Shown piece after piece: positions 10,511 through 19,785 of a stretch of 40,000 bases of DNA. The notes beneath the pieces were generated by a model that saw nothing but the letters and a program-made list of their open reading frames with translations, was not told the DNA's origin and ran no database searches. Source of the stretch: Prorocentrum cordatum (taxonomy: Eukaryota > Sar > Dinophyceae > Prorocentrales > Prorocentraceae); contig CAUYUJ010014553.1 of NCBI GenBank assembly GCA_963575745.1, forward strand, positions 311,272 to 351,271, given 5' to 3'. The translations under genes were made by a program, and so were the position numbers. Position 1 is the first letter of the stretch; each line of letters begins with the position of its first letter.

Positions 10511-10744
10511 TCCAGGCCTCCTAGCTGGGGTCGGAGTAGATGGGGTCGAAGGATCGCGCCGCATCGCCGATGCATCGACTATGCGGCTCGATGTGGAGCC
10601 CGTGTTTCCCCACGCCGACGTCGCCGATGCATCGCCGACGTCGCCGATGCATCACCGATGCATCGCGGATGCATCGGCGATGCATTGGCGATGCGGCGCG
10701 ACCCTTCGACTCCATCTACTCGGACCCCATCTAGGAGACCTCTA
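10511..10744. mobile_element. 234-bp TIR element rich in GCATCGGCGATGC, copy 1
   Basis: The left end TCCAGGCCTCCTAGCTGGGG pairs with the right end CCCCATCTAGGAGACCTCTA, and the pairing continues inward through TCGGAGTAGATGGGGTCG. The centre is full of short palindromes of the form GCATCGGCGATGC. The flanks TACCC (10506-10510) and TACAC (10745-10749) may be a mutated 5-bp target duplication. It has no coding capacity. The closest relative is 31278-31489. Confidence 0.85.
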
Positions 10745-10778
10745 TACACATCGTTCATGTCTAAGTATTCCAAAATTC

Positions 10779-10911
10779 TTTGATTTTTTTTAGGGGGGCC
10801 AGGCTCCTCTCACTTCTGACTGTCCCGTCCTGGGCCTCTTCCTGGCCACCAGGGGGCCAGGAACAACTAGAAACGAGCACACTTAGAAACGAGCACAACC
10901 AGAAATGAACA
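10779..10911 (+). repeat. Dispersed repeat with 16-bp tandem tail, copy 2
   Basis: Matches 4991-5117 over its whole length, including CTGGGCCTCTTCCTGGCCACC-type sequence and a tail of TAGAAACGAGCACACT-like units repeated three times. It lies 34 bp right of the TIR element. Confidence 0.7.
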
Positions 10912-10974
10912 ACGCACATCTCTTGGGGGCGAGGCCCGCCGAGGAAGATCCCGGATCACCTTGCTGTCAGTTTT

Positions 10975-11125
10975 TGTGCCCATCGGTCGTTGAGAGCAGG
11001 CAGTCGTGGAGTCCCAGGCCCCAGCCTGCTCCAGAGGCGCCCTCCTGCTTCCACGATGTGGCTCCACCTTTTCCGCCCTCCTCAACGGGGGCGGGCGGAC
11101 ACCCAATCTGCTTTGTGATGCTCCA
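10975..11125 (+). repeat. Relative of 27488-27520 plus 27722-27850; empty-site copy
   Basis: CCCATCGGTCGTTGAGAGCA, then CAGTCGTGGAGTCCCA, corresponds to the two sides of the TIR element at 27521-27721 joined together. Further right both places share GGGCGGGCGGANACCCAATCTGCTT. It is therefore a paralogous locus without the insertion. Confidence 0.65.
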
Positions 11126-11153
11126 GTCTGCTTGAGCCTTGACCGCCAGAGAG

Positions 11154-11262
11154 AATTTCGAGCACCAAGGAAGTACCGAAACCTGAGGGTTTTCACGTGT
11201 CGGGCCTTGCGAGGCCAGACTCGTTCGACACGCTTTCGGTACTCTTCTGGGTGCTCGAAATT
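11154..11262. mobile_element. 109-bp TIR element, copy 2
   Basis: AATTTCGAGCACCAAGGAAG then TACCGAAA on the left, against TTTCGGTAC then TCTTCTGGGTGCTCGAAATT on the right. A second inner palindrome is CGTGTCGGGCC against the GGCC and CGACACG pieces further right. Same length as copy 1 and slightly better paired. Confidence 0.8.
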
Positions 11263-11850
11263 AGAATTATGTCCGGGATTCGGTGCTCAAGTACGATGGG
11301 AGCAGTACCAACCTACTGCTTCCGACCGATGGGTACACGTGTGAAGCTGACTGGTGCACGGGGAAGGTCAGGAGGGGACAAACACACAGACACAACTAAT
11401 CGTCGATTCCCCAGAAGATATGGGAAACTATGGGAAGTGGGGGGGAGACAACAACCCAGAAGATGTAGCAAATAACCCCAGGAAGCATTTAAGACCCCCC
11501 CCCTCCGGCAAATCGATAACCCTTCCGCACCCTGGAAGCGTTACCTGGCACCAGGAGCCCTCCTTTGTGTCCGGATGCTAAAGCTATCGTTCGGTTATTT
11601 CGGCCCCTCGGAATATCGAATAAAAAATGCGGTGCTACGATATCGCCGGGGGGGTTCTTAAATGCTTCCTGGGGTTATGGGGAATCCTGTTATTCGTGTG
11701 TATTTATTTGTGTGTCCCAGGGCCCCTTCAGAAGGGGCGCTCGAGCGATGGCGAGAGGCAGCCCGCAGCGCGCGGCCCGCGCCCCCGCCCCTGCCCCCTC
11801 CCGTACCGCACCGCGCCGCTGCCCCGCGCCGCTCCGCGGGCTTGGCAGGA
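11263..11850. other. Unique sequence, no gene recognised
   Basis: No biased ORF, repeat or RNA gene is seen. The right end becomes very GC-rich before the polypurine tract. Confidence 0.4.
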
Positions 11851-12343
11851 GGAGGAGGAGGAGGAGGAGGAGGAGGAGGAGGAGGAGGAGGAGGAGGAGG
11901 AGGAGGAGGAGGAGGAGCGAGGAGGAGGAGGAGGAGGAGGAGGAGGAGGAGGAGGAGGAGGAGGAGAGGAGAGGAGGAGGGGAGGAGGAGGAGGAGTGAG
12001 GAGGAGGAGGAGGAGGAGGAGGAGGAGGAGGGAGGAGGAGGAGGAGGAGGAGGAGGAGAGGAGGAGGAGGGAGGAGGAGGAGGGAGGAGGAGGAGGAGGA
12101 GGAGGAGGAGGAGGAGGAGGAGGAGGAGGAGGAGGAGGAGGAGGAGGAGGAGGGAGGGGAGGAGGAGGAGGAGGAGGAGGAGGAGGAGGAGAGGAGGAGG
12201 AGGAGGAGGAGGAGGAGGAGGAGGAGGAGGAGGAGGAGGAGGAGGAGGAGGAGGAGGAGAGGAGGAGGAGGAGGGAGGAGAGAGGAGGAGAGGAGGAGGA
12301 GGAGGAGGAGGAGGAGGAGGAGGGGGAGGGGGGGGGAGGGGGA

Positions 12344-12374
<31 letters not shown>

Positions 12375-12396
12375 GAGGAGGAGGAGGAGGAGTGAG
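11851..12396 (+). repeat. (GAG)n tract with a 395-nt pure purine run
   Basis: In this tract only C near 11917 and T at 11997 and 12393 break the purine strand. Positions 11998-12392 contain no pyrimidine at all. All frames are open as Glu, Arg or Gly runs, so the 251- and 302-aa ORFs are artefacts. Confidence 0.97.
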
Positions 12397-12474
12397 GAGA
12401 AGAAGCCAGCTGGGTGAGGCCGTCTTATGTCCTAACGAGGCCGCTCCCCTGGCCGTGCTAAATCCCCCTGAGCC

Positions 12475-12580
12475 GGGCGGCGGCGGAGCGCCGGGCGCAG
12501 GTGCACGCGCAGGCGCGGGGGCCGGCGCCGCGTGAGCAGCAGCTTCCAGAGGTCCGCGCGGAGCCCCGAGAGCTCATGCT
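12475..12580. mobile_element. Solo end of the 27521-27721 TIR family
   Basis: GGTCCGCGCGGAGCCCCGAGAGCTC matches the right-end block of the element at 1050-1193, including CAGCAGCTTCCAGA-like surroundings. A matching left arm is not present, so this is a truncated copy or only an inner fragment. Confidence 0.4.
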
Positions 12581-13006
12581 CGCGAGTTGTTTGTTGTAGT
12601 TTTTTGTTTTTTTTGATTTTATTTTTTGTTGAGGAGGAGAAACCACCCAGACCCGACAATGGGCGTGTACTGAACGGCCTTGGGCGTTTACTAAACAGCC
12701 TTGCCCTGCCCGATTCCTTCCCCGGTCGCGTTTACGCAACGGCTTCGCGTTTGTCGGGGTGGTTCTGATGGGGGTGGGTCTTTTGACCTCTATCCTTCTG
12801 GCTCGGGCTGGCACGAGAGTCTCGAGCATGGGTGCGCACGGGTGTGGCGTCTCAGAGGGGCTCCGCCTCCGAGGGCTCGAGGAGTCCGGCATGCCGCCCG
12901 CGGAGCTTGCGCACGGGCCGGCCCGCCGGCTGGGGCGGACGAGAACAAGAGCCAGCCCTCCAAGAAATCAATCTTGTTTTGGGCTTCAGCTGCGCGCAGA
13001 CGGGAG
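12581..13006. other. Unique sequence with T-rich patch
   Basis: A T-rich patch (12585-12635) precedes GC-rich DNA. ORFs in several frames have no motif. No gene is called. Confidence 0.35.
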
Positions 13007-13129
13007 TGGGAGAGGGGGGAGGGTTTCTTAGAAGCACCCCTGCTTTTTAGAAGGCGCGGGCCTTATCCGTAGATGTAAGGCCGGCGCCTTCTAAGAAGCA
13101 GCCTCCTAAGAAGCCTTCCCCCCTCCCTC
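13007..13129. repeat. About 120-bp imperfect palindrome
   Basis: The left arm TTTCTTAGAAGCACCCCTGC, then TTTTTAGAAGGCGCGGGCCTTA, pairs with the right arm TGTAAGGCCGGCGCCTTCT, then AAGAAGCAGCCTCCTAAGAAG. The spacer is only about 8 bp. Pairing extends weakly into G-rich and C-rich outer flanks. It may be a MITE or fold-back element. No target duplication could be fixed. Confidence 0.75.
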
Positions 13130-13307
13130 CACCCCCTTGTGCGCACCGCCAAGGATTCAGGGTTTCTGGAGTCACCACGTGTGGGTTGGCGAGTGGGCGA
13201 TAGAGATAACACAGAGACCACGGGCAGCAGGTTCACGATTCGCAGGAAGTGGAGAAGGACAGTTCTTTCTTCGCTTCTCTGCTTCTCTTCGAGATGGGGG
13301 GGAGGGC

Positions 13308-13430
13308 GAGGAGGAGGAGGAGGAGGAGGAGGAGGATAAGGAGGAGGAGGAGGAGGATAATGCGGAGGAGGAGGAGGAGGAGGAGGAGGAGGAGGAGGAG
13401 GAGGAGGAGGAGGACAGGGAGGAGGAGGTA
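13308..13430 (+). repeat. (GAG)n tract
   Basis: GAG triplets with two GATAAGG or GATAATG interruptions. Confidence 0.93.
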
Positions 13431-13500
13431 GATAGATAGAGCGGCATTGGGGGGCAAGGCAGTGCATTCGGCCGCAAGGCTGGGCCCCCGCCGTCGCCGC

Positions 13501-15463
13501 TCAGAGCGGCACCTTCATTGTGATCACGGCGCCACGCACGCCGATCACCTTGCCGAACGAGGCGTAGTCGTGTCGGCCATCCGTATTCACGAACCCGAGG
13601 TCAGAGCCCTGCCCACCATGTAGCCAGCTCGTCCTCCGTGACTCCCGCTGGTGGTATGCCCGTCTGCACCATAGCTCCCACAGGGGGGGGCGCTCGGAAG
13701 GTGCTGTCCTTGTTGTTGCTCGGCTGCTTCTGCTCCTCTGGGGGATCCTCCTCGGCCTCCGCGTCGGTCACGGGCCCCTGCTCGACGTACAGTGTGATCT
13801 TCGCCTGGTTGCTGTCGTGGCACATGCTGATCTTCGGGTATTTCACTTTGTTGAGGACAGTCGCCACACTAAACTGGTCCTCGAACGTCCCGTGCTCAGT
13901 GAGAACGCTCTGGTGCTGGAGCCCACGTCCTCGGAGCAGAGGGTCGAATTGAGCGAGAGTCCCTTGCCCGCCTCAGAGCACTTGTCCGCGTAGATCTTCC
14001 TGCAGGCTCGGAGTGCCGTGATCACCTTGGTCTGGGGCGGCAGCGGGTACGAGCCGTAGGCCGCGGAGACGTCCCGACCGATCTGCTGAGAGTAGACCAG
14101 CCCTTGCTTGATCGTCACCGTGAGCAACTTCTTCAGCCTGGGGTCGCACTTGGTCTGATAGGCTTCTCCTCCTCGTTGTTGGCGTCGTATGACGACGCGA
14201 CGCCACTGAGGCCAGCAGCCGTGAGCATGAGGTGGAGGTGGCCTCGGCTTGGACTTGCACCGAAGCTGCATGTAGGAGCGGCGCCAGAAGGGAGGCGGCA
14301 TGTGGAGTGTGCGCAAACCGAAGACCGTGGGCTTGCTGTTCTTTTTGTCGAGGGTGCGGCTCTGGCTGTGGTGGGCACCGAGTGGGGCGAAGCCGACGCG
14401 GTACGCGTGGTTGAGGACCGGCTCGAAGCTCTCCAGCGTGAGGAGTGCCTCTGCGAGCTCGTCGTCGTAGCCCACGCCAGTCGGCTTCGGCTTCTGCTTG
14501 GTGATGTAGTTGGGCTGGAAGGTCAGCTGGAAGTTCTCTGCGGGCACTGGCCAGTCTGGCACTGGAGCACGCTTCTGCTTCTGCTTCTTGATGAGGCGAG
14601 CGAGGACCTCGATCTGGTACTCGGTCTCGTAGTTGGGGTCGGTCTCGATGTGCTCCTCTCTGAGATTGAAGCGCGCCTGGAGTAGCCGCAGACGTTCCTT
14701 CATGAGCAGGTAGTGTAGGCCGAGCTTGGGCTTCTGGCGCTCGAAGCGAGGGAAGGCTGCCTCCTTCTTGATGTTCACGATGAGCTCCCCGTGTTCGTCC
14801 GCTGCGCGGACCCCGAGCAACTGCTGCATCTTGTCCTGGTGTTTGCCGAAGTTGAACTCCTGCGCGCAATCGAACTTCTTGCGGTATTTGCCCTTCTGCA
14901 GGGCCAGGGCCACCTTGTCGTAGCCCCGAGCGATGTGGTGCTTGGCGGGCCCTGGCCGTGGTGGAAGCGCCGCAGCAATGAAATTCGAGTCGAGTCCGCC
15001 GCGACGACGGCGAACTGCTCCAGCGCGCCCTTGAAAGCTCGGCGGCGGGCGGGGGGGCGCTGTCACGCACTTGATGCAGTAGCGGCTGCTGATGGTGAAG
15101 GCCACGCCCTCGTGATTGTTGGTGAAGGAGCCGCTGCCATAGCCCTTCGTGACGATGCGGTGCTGGTAGGTCTGGAACTGGTCGGCGGGGCGGCCTGCGC
15201 GCTGCCGCCAACGAGTGGCTGGTAACTTGCAGACGTCGCCTGTGCTGAACTGTCTCTGCCTCTCCAAGCTTCTCGGTGCCGCACCCGTGCTGGGCGGGTT
15301 GTACACTCCCCAGCTCGGGGATGTCATCCAGAAGATCGCGAGAGATGAAATATGGATGGCCATCCGCGCTGGCATGGCATGAAGGGTGCCCTGGGGGCGG
15401 AAGCTGCTCTGCGTGGGGTGCCTGCTGGGCCGCGACAAATGGGGCTAGAGCAGGAGACGGCGG
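13501..15463 (-). pseudogene. Large unrecognised gene remnant, many frame changes, no introns seen
   Basis: The coding signal (high G+C third positions, balanced protein composition) runs for about 1.96 kb on the minus strand but hops between frames. From the right: a segment with ADGHPYFISRDLLDDIPEL; then QTYQHRIVTKGYGSGSF and CIKCVT; then FKGALEQFAVVAADS, after which GACTC is duplicated in tandem; then NFIAAALPPRP through KKFDCAQEFNFGKHQDKMQQ and LARLIKKQKQKRAP; then LMLTAAGLSGVASSYDANN; then RKIYADKCSEAGKG; then HGTFEDQFSVATVLNKVKYP; and finally DLGFVNTDGRHDYASFGKV to a TGA at 13501-13503. The 531-codon ORF (13843-15438) covers only part of this. The right border follows (CCT)n ending CCCTAG, a plausible 3' splice site; a second AG allows a start at 15444. 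I do not recognise the family, and see no membrane segment or clear catalytic motif. Several indels lie in homopolymers or short duplications, so assembly error is an alternative to pseudogene decay. Confidence 0.6.
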
Positions 15464-15465
15464 CT

Positions 15466-15505
15466 AGGGAGGAGGAGGAGGAGGAAGAGGAGGAGGAGGA
15501 GGAAT
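15466..15505 (-). promoter_or_regulatory. (CCT)n 3' splice-site tract of the 13.5-15.46 kb gene
   Basis: Read on the minus strand, CCTCCTCCTCCTCTTCCTCC continues to CCCTAG and is followed at once by coding sequence. A pyrimidine tract ending in AG is the normal shape of a 3' splice site. This is the shortest of three such cases in the window. Confidence 0.4.
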
Positions 15506-15759
15506 CAGAGAAACTATGGATTCGGTTTGTGTAATTCGGGGATTCTGTTTTCTGCTATGTATGGGGCCAATTGGGCCAGGCGGACAGCGACGACGAAGAC
15601 GAGGGCGACGAGGACGAGGGGGAGGAGGAAGAAGACGACGACGAGAGGGCAGAGGGCCAGCACTCCCATTCGGCCCATGGGCCCAAGCCAAGAGCAAGGG
15701 CAGAAGGGAGAAACGTATCGGAGTCACATTGGAGCCATATTGACACAATCTTGGAATAA
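15506..15759. other. Spacer with an acidic low-complexity ORF
   Basis: A 62-codon plus-strand ORF (15571-15759) encodes an Asp/Glu-rich stretch followed by HSHSAHGPKPRARAE. It lies upstream of the minus-strand gene's exon and is dominated by GACGAG triplets, so it is not accepted as a gene. Confidence 0.3.
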
Positions 15760-16200
15760 ACTATGGTTAAAGGGGCCATCTTGGGGCAATCTCGAAGTCG
15801 TCTCGGGCTTATGGGGTCGTCCCGCGGCCACCTCGGAGTGAAATCGGGGTCACGCGGTAGCCTTAGTTCAGTCAGGAGACAATGGATCCGTCTCGGTGTT
15901 CTCTTGGGGCCGCAGGGTCGCTCTGGGGTCATAGTGGGGCCATTGCTTAGTAGGGGGATATCTTGGGGCGACAGGGGTAATCTTGCGATCCTTTCATCAA
16001 AACCCTTTTGGGTCCATCTTGGAATCATCTTTCCGTTGCTGCCTCTCTCGCTGTTGCTACAGATGTTGCCGTTGTTGTCGGCGTTGGTGCTGCTGGTGCT
16101 GCCTGGGCTGCCCCTTTTGCCTGGCGTTGTTGCTGCTGCGTGTGCCGTCCCAGACCTCCGACGGCTCGGCTTGTCGAGTTGCTTGTCTTGGTGCCAAATT
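15760..16200 (+). repeat. Degenerate CTTGGGGC-rich repeat
   Basis: Motifs such as CATCTTGGGGC, CTCTTGGGGCC and ATCTTGGGGCG recur irregularly and grade into the cleaner repeat that follows. At 16030-16150 there is a degenerate GTTGCT-rich patch. Confidence 0.5.
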
Positions 16201-16209
16201 TGTATTCGA

Positions 16210-16690
16210 TTTCGGACCCTCTTGGAGCCATCTTGGGGCCCTCTTGGGGCTCTCCTGGGCCCTCTTGGGGCCCTGCGGGAGTCTTCTAAGGGCCGTGAGA
16301 GTCCTCCAAGAGGGTCCAGAATTTACCACAAATTGAAGACACACACACACACACACGCCGCCTCCTTATTGGAGAGCGTCTTGTGTTAAATGTGTGTTAA
16401 ATTTCGGGCCCTCTTGGAACCATTTGGAACTCACCCCGCCTCCTGACTGGAGAGCGTCTTGCGTTAACTGTGTGTTAAATGTCGGGCACTCTTGGAGCGA
16501 TTTTGGGGCCCTCTTGGGGCCCTCCTGGGCCCTCTTGGGGCCCTGCGGGAGCCCTCTCAGGGCCCTGAGAGGCCTCCGAGACGGTCCGTCATTTAACACA
16601 AATTTGACACACACGCCGCCTCCTTATTGGAGAGCGTTTTGCGTTAAGTGTGTGTTAAGTTTCGGGCCCTCTTTGTGCAGTTCTTGGGCC
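16210..16690 (+). repeat. Tandem units of about 220 bp with TGTGTTAAATTTCGGGCCC
   Basis: Three partial units share CCGCCTCCTTATTGGAGAGCG, TGTGTTAAATTTCGGGCCCT and a GGGCCCTCTTGGGGCC cluster. TTAAATTTCGGG-like and TCATTTAACACAAATTTGA-like blocks face each other, so each unit can fold back. A short (CA)n lies at 16340-16356. Confidence 0.75.
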
Positions 16691-17275
16691 TCGAAAAGCC
16701 CCTGAGGATGTCCACGAGAGCACCGGGTCGCCCAACGATGGATCCAAGATGCCCAAGATGACATCGAGACGGCCCACGCGGGACCAAAGACCACCTATTC
16801 GTTTTCGCAGCGATATGCGTGATTTTGCTCTCGCAAGGCGAGTTTGTATTGAAAAGCAAACACGCTTCCAAGAAACCACCCATGTGCAAAAACACTTTCC
16901 GAAAGCCGCAGATTTGTACAACCCATTTTCGTTCACATCCATTAGCTTTTTCGTATAAAAGTGCACATTGCAGGGAGCAGCCCGCAATATCGTTATGAAC
17001 AGCAACCGCGAATAATCCGAGTAAACGCCAATGTGGAAAAAAGTGTCCTGGTTATGCTTACGCCCGTGTTCGGGTTACTGCTATCTGTTGGACGCGTTTG
17101 GGCCGCCTCGCCTCGGGGGGCCTCTTTGGGGCCTCTTTGGGGCCTCTTTGGGGCCTCTTGGGGGCCTGCTGGGGCCCGGATGACCTGGAGACCTCTCGGG
17201 GCCCTCTTGGAGTTTTTGTTGTTGTTGGCTTTTCCACTGGGCAAAGATGCACCATATGTCTTATGGCTCGAGGCT
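16490..17275 (+). repeat. Dispersed element copy I, inverted relative to 33710-34570
   Basis: Collinear with the reverse complement of 33710-34570 over about 800 bp. Shared blocks are CCCAAGATG with GACGGCC, CCACCTATTCGTTTTCGC, GATATGCGTGA, GCAAGGCGAG, CACGCTTCCA, ACCCATGTGCAAA, CACATTGCAGG, ATGCTTACG with CGTGTTCGG, CCTCGCCTCGGGGGG and GATGCACCAT. A 131-aa ORF here and part of a 260-aa ORF in the other copy align in one frame, but they contain no recognised motif. Ends and any target duplication are not resolved. Confidence 0.85.
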
Positions 17276-17395
17276 CGGTGGGGGGGAGGGCGGGCGAGAG
17301 GGGTGGACCTCCTGGAGATGCGGACGCAGAGGAGGAGGCGGCTCCTTGGGGCCTGATGGGGGCCTCTCGAGCGCCTCTTGTGGTATGTTGGATTT
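17270..17395 (+). repeat. Right end of the dispersed element, shared with 26462-26650
   Basis: GGGGGGAGGGCGGGCGAGAGGGGTG, CCTGGAGATGC, GGAGGCGGCTCCTTGGGGCC and GGCCTCTCGAGCGCCTC match the reverse complement of 26465-26620. In both places the block abuts a (TTG)n or (CAA)n tract. The element may therefore naturally end in (TTG)n. Confidence 0.7.
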
Positions 17396-17399
17396 TCAA

Positions 17400-17476
17400 C
17401 CTGTTGTTGCTGCTGTTGTTGTTGCTGCTATTGTTGTAGTAGTAGTCCTAGTAGTAGTAGTAGTAGTAGTAGTAGC

Positions 17477-17530
<54 letters not shown>

Positions 17531-17531
17531 C

Positions 17532-17630
<99 letters not shown>

Positions 17631-17631
17631 A

Positions 17632-17689
<58 letters not shown>

Positions 17690-17690
17690 C

Positions 17691-17761
<71 letters not shown>

Positions 17762-17818
17762 TCAGTAGTAGTAGTAGTGGTAGTGGTAGTGGTAGTGGTA
17801 GTGGTAGTGGTAGTGGTA

Positions 17819-17851
<33 letters not shown>

Positions 17852-18255
17852 GTAATTGTTGTAGTTGTAGTTGTGGTTGTAGTTTTAGTTCAAGTTGTAG
17901 TTTTAGGTGTAACTGTAGTTGCAGTTGTTGCTGTTGTTTATAATGTTGTTGCTGCTGCTGTTGTTGTTGCTGTTGGTGTTGCTGTTGTTGTTGTGTTGCT
18001 GCTGTCGTTGTTGCTGTGTTGTTGTTGTTATCGTGTCGTTATCGTTGTTGTTGTAGGAGGTCGTTGTTGTTGTAGGTTGTTGTTGTCGTCGTCGTTGTTG
18101 TTTATTATTTGTTGTTTGTTGGGCGTTGTCTGTTGTCTGTTGTCTCTTGTTGTTGTTGGTGTTGGTGTTGCAGTTGTTGTGGTTGTGGTTGTGGTTGTTG
18201 TTGTGGTGGTTGTTGTTGTTGTTGTTGTTATGGTTGCTGTTTATGTGTGTGCTCG
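17400..18255 (+). repeat. (TTG)n/(TAG)n/(TGG)n compound array
   Basis: A short TTG/CTG start is followed by about 400 bp of (GTA)n (17434-17850), including a GTGGTA patch, and then irregular TTG with GTC and GCT to 18255. It is open in frame as poly-Val, poly-Ser or poly-Cys with no stop; this is an artefact of the triplet period. Confidence 0.95.
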
Positions 18256-18978
18256 CTGTCTCACTTCTAAAGAAAAACTACTGTTGATCCCCTCCTCTGG
18301 AGCACATGGTGTCTTTCAACTGAAGTGTTCCTCACGGTGTTCGCACTTGTTGTTTTGACGGGAAGGCGAGGGGTCACCAGACTGGGCCTTTGGCCCCTGA
18401 GTTACAGCAACAATGGCTCCCGCCTAACACTTCCTGACAATTTATTCCCAAGTACGCGCTCTCGCGCGGGACTTCCTCCGAATGTATGCAGGAGTCGCGC
18501 TCTCGCGTGGGACTTCCTCGCCACGTAGACGCCGCGCCCTCGACACTCAGGAGTCACGCTCTCGCGGTGGATTCTTTGGCGACTTATGTGGGAGTCCCGT
18601 ATGTGTTCGCGACTTCCACAAGATTCATGCAGGACGCACGCTTCGGCAACCCTCGACCTGGCCGACTGGGCCCGCCTTCGCGACCCGCCCGTTAGGGCCT
18701 ACCCGCCCGATCGCCTGTCTGGTTCTGCCACGTGTTTCCTGGTTCTAGCCCCCCTCCTGCTAATCTCTCTCGTGCACCATCCTTCTTCCTCCCCCCTGTC
18801 CCTTCTTCCATCCGTCCTCTCTTCCCCTGCCTTCGAGGCTGCACGAAATACGCGTTGCAGATGAGATAGATATATACCCCCAAGGGGGTATCTTCGAAGA
18901 CGAACAGGGCGGGTATCGAGGGTTTCGGATATACCTGTTCAATGGGCCGCCAGCAGATAAGAGCGAACAGTCTTAACA
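18256..18978 (+). repeat. Composite unit 1: blocks A, B, D and E
   Basis: Block A (18265-18420) has ACTGTTGATCCCC, AAGTGTTCCTCACGGTG, GGGTCACCAGACTGGGCC and CAGCAACAATGGCTCCCGCC. Block B (to about 18640) repeats GCGCTCTCGCGYGGGACTTC with CAATTTATTC-like ends. Block D has CGCTTCGGCAACCCTCGACC and GGGCCCGCCTTCGCGACC. Block E has TACCCCCAAGGGGGTA, CGAAGACGA, GGGCGGGTATCGAGGGTTT and AGCAGATAAGAGCGAACAG, ending at CAGTCTTAACATGG before the next (TTG)n. No ORF here has a recognisable domain. Confidence 0.8.
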
Positions 18979-19226
18979 TGGTTGTTGTTGTTGTTGCTGT
19001 TGTTGTTTTTGTTCTTGTTGTGGTTGCCCCTATTGGTATAGTTGTTGTTGTTCGTGGTTGTTGTTAGTTGTTGTTTGCTCATGGTTGTTGTTGTTGGTTG
19101 TTATTGTTGTTGTTGTTGTTGCTGTTGTTGGTTGTTGTCGTTTCTGTTGCTGTTTGTTGTTGTTTGATGTTTGTTGTTGGCTGTTGGTTGTTGGTTGTTG
19201 GTTGCTGGTTGTAAGTTGTTTGTTTG

Positions 19227-19287
<61 letters not shown>

Positions 19288-19430
19288 GCTGCTGCTGCTG
19301 CTGCTGCTGTTGTTGTTGTTGTTGTTGTTTATTGATTCTTGGTTGTTGGTTGTTGGTTGTTGTTGGTTGTTGGTTGATGGCTGTTGGTTGTTGGTTGTTG
19401 GTTGTTGTTGTTGCTGCTGCTGTTGTTTCC
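18979..19430 (+). repeat. (TTG)n array
   Basis: TTG triplets with irregular GTT, GGTTGTT and a CTG patch. It separates composite units 1 and 2. Confidence 0.95.
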
Positions 19431-19785
19431 CATTTCTACATCATTTATTGTTGACCCCCCCTGCGCGGTAACCATGTTTTTTCAAGCAAAGTGACCCTCA
19501 CTGTGTACGCACTTTGTTTTTCACAATGGAAAGCGAGGTGTCACCAAAGTTGGCCCCTGGCCCCCGAAGTACAACAACAACAGCGCCCGCCTGATACTTT
19601 CTGACAATTTATCCGTAAGGGCTTCGCCCCCTGCCGCCGGCCCCCTCTCTCGGACAATGGGTTATGCAAGAGCTGAATCTTGAGGCCTCGGCGCCGCCGT
19701 GAAGCAGCATCGGCAAGCGAAATTGAGATTCTGATGACATTGTTGAACTCAGCGTTGCATTTTGAATCTGTCTCCGGATGTTATG
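19431..19785 (+). repeat. Composite unit 2, block A and spacer
   Basis: TTATTGTTGACCCCCCCTGC, AAGTGACCCTCACTGTG, GGTGTCACCAAAGTTGGCCCC and TACAACAACAACAGCGCCCGCC repeat the order of block A in unit 1. From 19620 to 19785 the sequence is unique. Confidence 0.75.

Noticed and set aside
11129-11138. CTTGAGCC, reverse complement of the last 8 nt of the spliced leader
   Set aside because: Only the octamer matches and the adjoining T-run is absent. It belongs to the shared flank of the 109-bp elements.
17378-18358. 326-codon poly-Val/Cys/Ser ORF
   Set aside because: Translation of (TTG/TAG)n only.
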